Shown here: piece by piece, positions 1 through 5,832 of the stretch | How the letters are laid out: every line of letters begins with the position of its first letter | Numbering within the stretch: position 1 is the stretch's first letter | NCBI GenBank assembly: GCA_028065725.1 | Contig: JAPTVL010000514.1 | Location: forward strand, 1 to 6,856 | Origin: Betaproteobacteria bacterium | GTDB lineage: Bacteria > Pseudomonadota > Gammaproteobacteria > Burkholderiales > Rhodocyclaceae | Direction of reading: 5' to 3' | DNA length: 6,856 nucleotides | Notes under the pieces: generated by a model | What the model was told of the DNA's origin: nothing | Database searches by the model: none | Seen by the model: the letters and a program-made list of their open reading frames with translations, nothing else | Program-made: the position numbers and the translations under genes

Positions 1-96
1 GGCATCGACATGGATGCGGTCGGCAATACCCTGCAGGACGATGGCGTCAACCTGTTTGAAGCCTCCTACCAGAAGCTTCTGGCGCAGCTGTCCTGA
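1..96 (+). CDS. tal: Transaldolase, C-terminal end (5' truncated by window)
   Basis: Only the last 31 codons and the TGA stop are in the window. The visible peptide begins GIDMDAVGNTLQDDGVNLF and ends in YQKLLAQLS. This matches the C-terminal pattern I associate with transaldolases of the longer bacterial/actinobacterial type: G-I-D-hydrophobic-x-x-V, then L-x-x-x-G-V-x-x-F, then a terminal amphipathic helix with K-L-L. Transaldolase moves a dihydroxyacetone unit between sugar phosphates in the non-oxidative pentose phosphate pathway, in the cytoplasm. The catalytic lysine and the barrel lie outside the window, so the name rests on a short tail and is probable rather than certain. The gene is co-directional with the ThDP enzyme downstream, but the 166 bp gap with hairpins argues against a tight operon. 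Confidence 0.65.
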   Translation, partial: GIDMDAVGNTLQDDGVNLFEASYQKLLAQLS

Positions 97-110
97 ACCG
101 CAGGCTCGCT

Positions 111-138
111 CCCGCCCAGCCAAAACCCTGACGGCGGG
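111..138 (+). terminator. Possible terminator hairpin after the transaldolase gene
   Basis: CCCGCC (111-116) pairs perfectly with GGCGGG (133-138). An inner CAG (117-119) can pair with CTG (128-130), leaving a 2-nt bulge and an A-rich loop. It starts 14 nt after the transaldolase stop, a typical terminator position. No T-run follows, so it is not a canonical intrinsic terminator. It may instead stabilise the mRNA 3' end or be chance pairing in GC-rich DNA. Confidence 0.3.
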
Positions 139-193
139 GCGGACTCACGCGCCGTTCGCGGTTCCCCGGCGGAGCATCTTGTGCTCAAATCGT

Positions 194-228
194 GGGCTTC
201 CGCCATTCCCTTCCGGGGAATGGAGCCC
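194..228 (+). promoter_or_regulatory. Leader hairpin upstream of the ThDP-enzyme gene
   Basis: CCATTCCC (203-210) and GGGAATGG (216-223) form a perfect 8-bp stem around a 5-nt loop. GGGCT (194-198) and AGCCC (224-228) extend it by five pairs across a 4-nt bulge (199-202) on the 5' side. It ends 34 nt before the ATG at 263 and is followed by an 8-A run (249-256). It could be a 5'-UTR structure of the three-gene operon or a transcription stop without a U-tract. I found no convincing -35/-10 pair in 97-262 and no other gene there. Confidence 0.4.
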
Positions 229-262
229 GGAGCGAGACTGCAGCCTGCAAAAAAAACAAGTC

Positions 263-1927
263 ATGAATATTTCCGTCAGCGAACTGATCGTCCGGTATCT
301 GGAACGCCTGGGCATCGATACCATCTTCGGCATGCCGGGCGCGCATGTGCTGCCGATCTACGACCGGCTGCATGACTCCAGCGTGAAGAGCGTGCTGGTC
401 AAGCACGAGCAGGGCGCGGCCTTCATGGCGGGCGGCTACGCGCGGGTGTCGCACCGGCCCTCCGCCTGCATCGCCACCGCCGGTCCGGGCGCGACCAATC
501 TCATCACCGGGATTGCCAATGCCTACGCCGAACGGCTTCCGGTGCTGGCGATCACCGGCGAAACCTCCACCTATATCTTCGGCAAGGGCGGCCTGCAGGA
601 AAGCTCGGGCGAAGGCGGCGCCATCGACCAGGGCGCGCTGTTCGCCAGCATCACCCGCTATCGCAAGCTGGTCGAACGCACCGACTATCTCGGCCAGGTG
701 CTGAACCAGTCCACGCAGGCGCTGCTCGGCCGCGAGCCGGGGCCGGTGCTGCTGTCGATCCCCTACAACGTGCAGAAGGAGCCGGTCGACGCGGCCGTGC
801 TCGAGCAGATTCATTTCCCGCGCAAGGCGGCACTCAGGCACACGGCATCGGTCGCCGCGTTCGCCGGGCTGGTCCGTGATGCGCACGCCCCGGCGATTGT
901 CGCCGGCCATGGCTGCATCCAGGCGGGCGCACGCGATGGGGTCGCCGCGTTCGCGGAACGCTTCAATATCCCGGTCACCACAAGCCTCAAGGCCAAGGGC
1001 GTGGTGGCCGAGGGCACGCCCCTTTCGCTCGGCTGCCTCGGCGTCACCTCCAACGGCGATGCGTATCGCTATCTTGCAGACCATGCAGATCTGCTGATCT
1101 TTCTCGGCGCCGGCTTCAACGAACGCACCAGCTATCTGTGGGACGCGAAACTGCTGAAAAACAAGAAAATCGTCCAGGTCGACCTCGACTCCACACAGCT
1201 CGGCCGCGTGTACCACGCGGACGTGGCGATTTGCGGCGACATCCGGGGCGTGATGGAAGAGGTATTCGCCACGCTTGATAACGAAGGCATGGCGCCGAAG
1301 AATCTGGATCATCTCGTCGACCACCGTACAGTCGACATGCCGCCAGCGGACCATGAAGCAGCTGCGCAACGGGAGGCGTTCCACCTGATCCAGCGCTTCT
1401 TCAGCACGCTTGCCCAGCGCTTTCCGCACAACGCGCAGGTCTTCGACGACAACATCGTCTTCGCGCAGAGCTGGTTCGACGTCTCCGACCGCAACCACTA
1501 CTTCCCGAACTCCGGTATCTCGTCGCTCGGGCACGCGATCCCGGCCGCGATTGGTGCGCGGTGCTTTGCCAAGGACAGCCCCACCTTCGCCATCCTCGGC
1601 GACGGCGGCTTCCAGATGTGCTGCATGGAAATGATGACGGCAGTGAACTACGGCATTCCGCTCAATGTGGTGGTGATCAACAACGGCACGCTGAGCCTGA
1701 TCCGCAAGAACCAGTTCCAGCTTTACGGCGAACGCTACATCGACTGTGATTTCGCCAATCCCGACTTCGGCCTGCTCGCACAGTCCTTCGGCGTGGCGCA
1801 TTACCGCGTCGAAACCGAGGCCGACCTCGATGCGATGTTTGCGCGTGCCGATCTAACCGGTGCGATCAACCTCATCGAAATCCTGCTCGACAAACATGCC
1901 TTCCCGCTCTACCTGTCGGCTCGCTAG
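263..1927 (+). CDS. ThDP-dependent enzyme, acetolactate-synthase superfamily
   Basis: A 554-residue thiamine-diphosphate enzyme with the usual three-domain order. The PYR domain (about 1-170) has the cofactor-activating glutamate E49 in HEQGA and the GPGATN loop at 74-79. A central Rossmann-like domain follows (about 190-330). The PP domain (about 380-535) has the ThDP/Mg motif GDG at 446-448 with paired asparagines N473-N474. Such enzymes decarboxylate 2-keto acids, often pyruvate, and join the resulting two-carbon unit to an acceptor. The ATG at 263 is chosen because MNISVSELIVRYLERLG is the normal family N-terminus; the frame is open further upstream but that part is not family-like. The ribosome-binding site is weak. 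Against true acetolactate synthase: no small regulatory subunit gene is adjacent, there is extra sequence around residues 107-124 (GKGGLQESSGEGG), and the position usually Trp in the LGMVRQWQ-type motif is Asn (N483 in LSLIRKNQ). Likely a specialised carboligase or decarboxylase; substrate unknown. First gene of a three-gene overlapping operon. Confidence 0.85.
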   Translation: MNISVSELIVRYLERLGIDTIFGMPGAHVLPIYDRLHDSSVKSVLVKHEQGAAFMAGGYARVSHRPSACIATAGPGATNLITGIANAYAERLPVLAITGETSTYIFGKGGLQESSGEGGAIDQGALFASITRYRKLVERTDYLGQVLNQSTQALLGREPGPVLLSIPYNVQKEPVDAAVLEQIHFPRKAALRHTASVAAFAGLVRDAHAPAIVAGHGCIQAGARDGVAAFAERFNIPVTTSLKAKGVVAEGTPLSLGCLGVTSNGDAYRYLADHADLLIFLGAGFNERTSYLWDAKLLKNKKIVQVDLDSTQLGRVYHADVAICGDIRGVMEEVFATLDNEGMAPKNLDHLVDHRTVDMPPADHEAAAQREAFHLIQRFFSTLAQRFPHNAQVFDDNIVFAQSWFDVSDRNHYFPNSGISSLGHAIPAAIGARCFAKDSPTFAILGDGGFQMCCMEMMTAVNYGIPLNVVVINNGTLSLIRKNQFQLYGERYIDCDFANPDFGLLAQSFGVAHYRVETEADLDAMFARADLTGAINLIEILLDKHAFPLYLSAR

Positions 1928-3653
1928 TCCCGACGAGCAGATCGCGGCGCAGCACGCCGCCATTGCCCGATTCGAAGCCGCGCTGTGGGACGGCGGCTTC
2001 AACGAGTCGCTGCTGCCGTCCTATCAATCGGCCTGGCGGCGCCTGGAATCGCTGATCGCCGCGCGCGGGGCGGATAACCGTCACCATTTCATCCTTGTCA
2101 TTCCGGTCGCCGACAGCCCGCAGCAGCTGCAGGCCTGCCTCGACAGTCTGATCGAGCTCTGCACGCTGTACGGCTACGGCGGCCAGCGCGACGGCCGCTG
2201 GCAAAAGGTGTCGGTGATGATCGCCGACGATTCGCAGGACCCCGCATGCATCGCTGCGCATCGGCGCATCGCGTGCGCATTCGAGGCGCGCGGCCTTGCC
2301 ACGCAGGTCTTCGGGCTCGACGAACAGCGCGCGCTGCTGGCCACGCTGTCCGATACCCTCGACCTGTCACGCATCGTCGGCACCCCTCGCCCCGAAGCCT
2401 TCGGCCACAAGGGCCAGGCCATCATGCGCAACATCGCCTGGCTGAAGCTTGCGCAGATGCAGGCTGCCGATACGTCCCGACTTTTTTACACGCTGGACGC
2501 CGACCAGACCTTCCAGGTGAAGGTCGCCACCGCCGACGGCGACCGCGACGTCTACGCAGTGAATTTTCTAGCCCAGCTCGACGCCCTCTTCAACGCGACC
2601 GATGCCGAGGTGCTGACCGGCAAGGTCGTCGGAGACCCGCCGGTTTCGCCCGCGGTGATGGCCGGCAACTTCCTCGAGGACGTGACCGGCTTCCTGCACG
2701 ACATCGCCGGCTGCGATCCACAGGAAGCCTACTGGCAGCCCGCGCCGAGCACGCAGGGATCGGGGGAAGCCGCGTATCACGACATGGCCGGGCTGTTCGG
2801 CTTCCTGCAGGCCGATGCCCCCTATCGCTACCGTTGCACCCTGGACGGCAGCCCCGCCAATGCCGCGTGTTTCGACGCGTTTTCGCAGCACCTGAACCGC
2901 TTCTTCCACGGCGAACATCCCACCCGCGTCATCGGGTACCGGCATGCGGACGCCATGCACAGCGTGCAGCCCGCGCGCACGGTCTACACTGGCAACGCCG
3001 TGTTCCGCGCCTCGGCCCTGCACTGGTTCATTCCCTTCGCCCCGTTGCGCCTGCGCATGTCCGGACCCACGCTCGGCCGCCTGCTGAAGGCCGAACTCGG
3101 CACGCGCTTCGTCTCGGCCAATCTGCCCATGCTGCACAAGCGTACGGTCGATGCCACGGGACAATCGGAATTCCGGCCCGGCGTGGTGGCGGAACGCGAA
3201 CGCATCGATCTGTGCGACGAATTCGAACGGCAGTTTCATGGCGACGTGATGCTGTTTTCCATCGAGCGACTGACCGGTCAGGGTTTCCCGCAGCACGCCA
3301 TCGCCCCGGAGCAGATCGCCGCCACGCTGGAAAGCGTGCAGGCCGACATGCTGGAAAAATACCGCGCCAGGCGCAAAGCCATCCTGGAAAAACTTGGCCC
3401 GTTGCACACGCTACTGAGCGACCCGAAGGCCTGGTGGAACCATGCCGACGCGCTGGCCGGCGCGCGTGCGAACTTTCACGCGTTTGCCGACAATCTCGAG
3501 CATAACTTCGGCGCGGATTCAGCCTGCCATGCGCGCATCGAATCAGCCGCCGCCCGCGCGGCCTGGCGCTCCCGCCAGCTCGACGCCATCGTCCACTATC
3601 ACGCCGACCGGCTCGCCTGGGACGATGCGCTGGCCGCGCTGATGCAGCCATGA
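1896..3653 (+). CDS. Putative glycosyltransferase (GT-A / GT2-like)
   Basis: A 585-residue cytosolic protein with no signal peptide or clear membrane segment. Features point to a GT-A nucleotide-sugar transferase: a first strand FILVIPVAD (65-73) followed by a C-L-D-S-L helix, an acidic pair in IADDSQD (D111-D112) where GT2 enzymes hold the nucleotide, and a DxD-type metal motif D201-A-D203 in FYTLDADQTF. Further on are TGNAVFR (365-371) and a conserved-looking basic block RLRMSGPTLGRLLK (385-398) that may contact the acceptor. The C-terminal part (about 470-585) is helical and charged (YRARRKAILEKLG). I do not recognise a named subfamily, so the donor and acceptor are unknown. The start is uncertain. 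ATG 1896 overlaps the upstream gene by 32 nt, GTG 1860 is also in frame, and neither has a good Shine-Dalgarno; the first 10-15 residues (PSRSTCRLA) look like out-of-frame coding. The stop overlaps the next start as ATGA, so translation is probably coupled. Confidence 0.6.
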   Translation: MPSRSTCRLASPDEQIAAQHAAIARFEAALWDGGFNESLLPSYQSAWRRLESLIAARGADNRHHFILVIPVADSPQQLQACLDSLIELCTLYGYGGQRDGRWQKVSVMIADDSQDPACIAAHRRIACAFEARGLATQVFGLDEQRALLATLSDTLDLSRIVGTPRPEAFGHKGQAIMRNIAWLKLAQMQAADTSRLFYTLDADQTFQVKVATADGDRDVYAVNFLAQLDALFNATDAEVLTGKVVGDPPVSPAVMAGNFLEDVTGFLHDIAGCDPQEAYWQPAPSTQGSGEAAYHDMAGLFGFLQADAPYRYRCTLDGSPANAACFDAFSQHLNRFFHGEHPTRVIGYRHADAMHSVQPARTVYTGNAVFRASALHWFIPFAPLRLRMSGPTLGRLLKAELGTRFVSANLPMLHKRTVDATGQSEFRPGVVAERERIDLCDEFERQFHGDVMLFSIERLTGQGFPQHAIAPEQIAATLESVQADMLEKYRARRKAILEKLGPLHTLLSDPKAWWNHADALAGARANFHAFADNLEHNFGADSACHARIESAAARAAWRSRQLDAIVHYHADRLAWDDALAALMQP

Positions 3654-4978
3654 TCGAACGCCTGCGGCACGCGCTGCACCGCAGGCGCTATCCGCTGCGG
3701 TATGCGCATCTCACCCAGTTGCTGAAAAACCAGGCGCTCGACCGTGCGCACCTGCTCGCCAGACAGCAGCAGGACCTGGCCGACCTCGTCGCCTTCGCTG
3801 CGGCCCACACGCCCTATTACGCCGACACGCTCGGCACGCTGCTCGACGCAGGCAAACCCATCGCCATCGGCGAGCTGCCCATCCTGAAAAAGGACGACGT
3901 CCTCCGGCGCCTCGACGACCTGCTGGCCGACACCGCCGACCGCAGCCAGGCGAAGCTCGGCCATACCGGCGGCTCGACCGGCAAGCCGCTCGCCTTCTGG
4001 TACGACGACGCCAAGCACGAACTGATGCGTGGCGGCATGATGCGCAGCTATATGCTGTCGGGCTGGCGGCCGGGACAGAAAATCCTCAACTTCTGGGGCG
4101 CACGGCAGGACGTCGCCCCCGGTGGCGTATTCGGCACCCAACTCGATGATCTCATCGCGGCCGAGCACACCATCGCCGCCTACGAATACACCGAGGACAC
4201 GCTCGTCGAATGGGCGCGCTTCATCCAGCGCTACCGGCCCGTGCTGCTGCAGGGCTACGCTTCGGTGCTGGCGGATGTCGCGCGGGTGGCGATCGACAAC
4301 CGGCTGTCCATGCCGAAGACCCTGCTCGGCGTGTACTCCACCGCCGAAATGCTCGACCCCAGTCAGCGCCAACGCATGCAGCAGGCTTTCGGCTGCAAGG
4401 TGTTCAACCAGTACGGCAGCCGTGAAATTCCCAACATCGCCTGCGAATGCCGGCTCGGCAACATGCACGTCTTCACCGACATGGTGTACCTCGAATCGGT
4501 GAAGACAGACGACGAAGACCGGCTGCTGGTCACTTCGCTGACCAACCGGCTGATGCCGATGATCCGCTATGACATCGGCGATGCCGGCCGGCTGCTGGAA
4601 GGAAGCTGCGACTGCGGCCTGCCGTTTCCGTTGATGGAAATGGATCTGTGCCGGCAGAACGACCTCATCCGCACACGTAGCGGCAAGACCGTCCATCCGT
4701 CCTATTTCAACCGCCTGCTGTACGGGCAGACGCAGATCCGGCAATACCAGTGGGTGCAGCGCGACTACGACCGGATCGTCCTGAACCTGGTCGCCGCGCA
4801 GCCGCTGAGCAGCCAAACGCGGGCGTCGCTGGAAGCCGACATCCGCCGCAATGTGGATGCGCAGATGGTGCTGGAGGTGAACACCCTGGATGACATCCCC
4901 CGCTCGCTTTCCGGGAAGCACCGGTTTGTGATCGGGATGCCTGACGATCCAGTCGACCTCCAGGCCAGCTGGACATGA
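3650..4978 (+). CDS. Adenylate-forming ligase, PaaK/CapK (phenylacetate-CoA ligase-like) family
   Basis: A 442-residue member of the ANL (acyl-adenylating) superfamily, of the shorter PaaK/CapK/coenzyme-F390-synthetase type. The motifs occur in order: the phosphate-binding loop T106-GGSTGKP-113, the Y255-GSRE-259 adenine/Mg motif, R306-YDIGD-311 before the hinge, and a C-terminal SGK423HR containing the lysine expected to catalyse adenylation. All key positions are present, so it should be active. Two CxC pairs (C265/C267 in ACEC and C320/C322 in CDC) could bind a metal, as seen in relatives. Family members activate aryl or acyl acids with ATP, making an acyl-AMP and often an acyl-CoA; CapK relatives sit in polysaccharide gene clusters. 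Here the context is a ThDP carboligase and a putative glycosyltransferase, which suggests activation or transfer of an acyl group onto a glycoconjugate (inference). The ATG lies within the preceding TGA (ATGA), arguing for translational coupling. Length is about normal for the family (roughly 430-450). Confidence 0.8.
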   Translation: MIERLRHALHRRRYPLRYAHLTQLLKNQALDRAHLLARQQQDLADLVAFAAAHTPYYADTLGTLLDAGKPIAIGELPILKKDDVLRRLDDLLADTADRSQAKLGHTGGSTGKPLAFWYDDAKHELMRGGMMRSYMLSGWRPGQKILNFWGARQDVAPGGVFGTQLDDLIAAEHTIAAYEYTEDTLVEWARFIQRYRPVLLQGYASVLADVARVAIDNRLSMPKTLLGVYSTAEMLDPSQRQRMQQAFGCKVFNQYGSREIPNIACECRLGNMHVFTDMVYLESVKTDDEDRLLVTSLTNRLMPMIRYDIGDAGRLLEGSCDCGLPFPLMEMDLCRQNDLIRTRSGKTVHPSYFNRLLYGQTQIRQYQWVQRDYDRIVLNLVAAQPLSSQTRASLEADIRRNVDAQMVLEVNTLDDIPRSLSGKHRFVIGMPDDPVDLQASWT

Positions 4979-5002
4979 TCAGACACACCACGCATAAATA
5001 AA

Positions 5003-5125
5003 TTTCCAAATCCGTGGCTCACCCGCGCGGCGCTGCCGTGGCGGTCGGTCCTGCTGGTGTTTTTGCTGATGATCACCTATATCCCGCAAATCAGCCTGGT
5101 GCTGCCGCAGTTACTCTTCGATTGA
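5003..5125 (+). pseudogene. Remnant of a TRAP transporter large permease (DctM) C-terminus
   Basis: Bases 5003-5125 encode about 40 residues ending in a TGA stop, without a start codon in front. The peptide reads [16 protein letters not shown], then a hydrophobic stretch [12 protein letters not shown], then [12 protein letters not shown]. The pattern of a final membrane helix, T-Y-[IVF]-P, [QA]-x-S-L and a closing L-P-x-L-L is how DctM/TRAP large permeases typically end. The 5' portion of such a gene (normally about 430 codons) is absent. The frame is the same as the preceding ligase gene, separated by its TGA and an AT-rich, non-coding-like stretch (4979-5002). I read it as a relic left when the upstream DNA was replaced or deleted. 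A small membrane peptide starting at an internal ATG (5066) or GTG is less likely. Confidence 0.5.
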
Positions 5126-5130
5126 ACTGT

Positions 5131-5167
5131 CCGGGCGGGCGTTGTCCAACACGCTCTGTCCGCCCGG
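5131..5167 (+). terminator. GC-rich hairpin after the DctM remnant
   Basis: CCGGGCGG (5131-5138) and CCGCCCGG (5160-5167) are perfectly complementary, and up to three more pairs including G-U wobbles extend the stem inward. It begins 5 nt after the stop of the TRAP-permease remnant, where a terminator for that gene would sit. It would also end the ThDP-glycosyltransferase-ligase transcript and insulate folE. No U-tract follows (the sequence continues CGCTTGATAC), so intrinsic termination is not assured. Confidence 0.45.
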
Positions 5168-5181
5168 CGCTTGATACTGAC

Positions 5182-5210
5182 TTGACGATGCCAGGGCACC
5201 CTGACACAGT
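5182..5210 (+). promoter_or_regulatory. Weak candidate promoter for folE
   Basis: TTGACG (5182-5187) matches five of six bases of the sigma-70 -35 box. A 17-bp spacer leads to CACAGT (5205-5210), which keeps only A2, A4 and T6 of the -10 box. The position, downstream of the hairpin at 5131-5167 and 34 nt before the folE ATG, is reasonable. The spacer contains the small inverted repeat CAGGG-CA-CCCTG (5192-5203). Confidence 0.3.
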
Positions 5211-5244
5211 CAAAGCACTCTTTGAACCAACCAGGACATCAGCA

Positions 5245-5799
5245 ATGGACACTGCCAAGCTCTACGAACAGCTCATCCATAGCGCAGGCGAAGACATCTC
5301 GCGAGATGGGTTACTCAAAACCCCCGAGCGCGCCGCCGCTGCGTTCAAGTTTCTGACGCAGGGTTATGCGCAGTCGCTGGACGATATCATCAACGAGGCC
5401 GTGTTCGATTCGGACAACAACGAGATGGTCATCGTCAAGGACATCGAACTGTATTCGATGTGCGAGCACCACCTGCTGCCGTTCGTCGGCAAGGCCCACG
5501 TGGCCTACCTGCCGCGAGGCAAGGTGATCGGCCTATCGAAGATCGCGCGCATCACCGACATGTTCGCGCGGCGGCTGCAGATCCAGGAACAGCTCACCAC
5601 CCAGATCGCCGACGCCATCCAGACCGCCACCGGCGCAGCCGGCGTGGGCGTGGTGATCGAAGCCCAGCACTTCTGCATGATGATGCGCGGCGTGCAGAAG
5701 CAGAACTCCTGGACCGTCACTTCGATGATGCTGGGCGCCTTTCGCGATCATGACCGCACCCGGCAGGAGTTTTTGCAATTGATTGCAAAATCAAGCTAG
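5245..5799 (+). CDS. folE: GTP cyclohydrolase I
   Basis: A 184-residue GTP cyclohydrolase I, which converts GTP to 7,8-dihydroneopterin triphosphate plus formate, the first step of tetrahydrofolate (and pterin) synthesis, in the cytoplasm as a toroidal decamer. Visible hallmarks are LLKTPERAA near residue 25, the signature [20 protein letters not shown] containing zinc ligand C73 and H75-H76, and [11 protein letters not shown] with H142 and zinc ligand C144. These match E. coli C110, H112/H113, H179 and C181. It is the short form, lacking the N-terminal extension of the 222-residue E. coli protein and close in size to Bacillus FolE. ATG 5245 is chosen for the family start and the AGGA at 5233-5236, 8 nt upstream. 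The upstream frame is open to 5014, but that part is intergenic and not FolE-like. A DsrE-like gene follows after 33 bp and may be cotranscribed. Confidence 0.96.
   Translation: MDTAKLYEQLIHSAGEDISRDGLLKTPERAAAAFKFLTQGYAQSLDDIINEAVFDSDNNEMVIVKDIELYSMCEHHLLPFVGKAHVAYLPRGKVIGLSKIARITDMFARRLQIQEQLTTQIADAIQTATGAAGVGVVIEAQHFCMMMRGVQKQNSWTVTSMMLGAFRDHDRTRQEFLQLIAKSS
5771..5790. repeat. Perfect 9-bp inverted repeat at the folE 3' end
   Basis: TTTTGCAAT (5771-5779) and ATTGCAAAA (5782-5790) are exact reverse complements separated by TG. Each arm also contains the self-palindromic TTGCAA, so the site is both a direct and an inverted repeat. It encodes the end of FolE (FLQLIAK) and lies about 43 bp before the ATG of the DsrE-like gene. 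The size and symmetry suit a dimeric repressor operator, but it could also form an RNA hairpin. It is AT-rich in a GC-rich neighbourhood. Confidence 0.45.
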
Positions 5800-5832
5800 G
5801 AGCCACTCTCGGCTGATTTGATTTCGATCGTC

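Noticed and set aside
14..262. Upstream in-frame extension of the ThDP enzyme to an ATG at 14
   Set aside because: It would overlap the transaldolase coding end and adds 83 residues with no family similarity; the family N-terminus begins at 263.
185..1801. Long open frame of 538 codons on the minus strand opposite the ThDP-enzyme gene
   Set aside because: It is a shadow of a GC-rich gene with intact ThDP motifs on the plus strand; the translated peptide has no recognisable domain and is full of low-complexity Arg/Val/Asp runs.
2246..3505. Second plus-strand frame of 419 codons within the glycosyltransferase-like gene
   Set aside because: The peptide is Arg/His/Pro-rich and lacks domain motifs, while the other frame has the strand, DD and DAD features and couples to its neighbours.
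3599..4921. Open frame of 440 codons on the minus strand opposite the ligase gene
   Set aside because: The plus strand carries all ANL-family motifs in order; the antisense frame reflects codon bias and resembles no family.
5014..5244. N-terminal extension of FolE back to a GTG at 5014
   Set aside because: It crosses the permease remnant and the hairpin in another frame; the FolE start with an AGGA ribosome site is at 5245.
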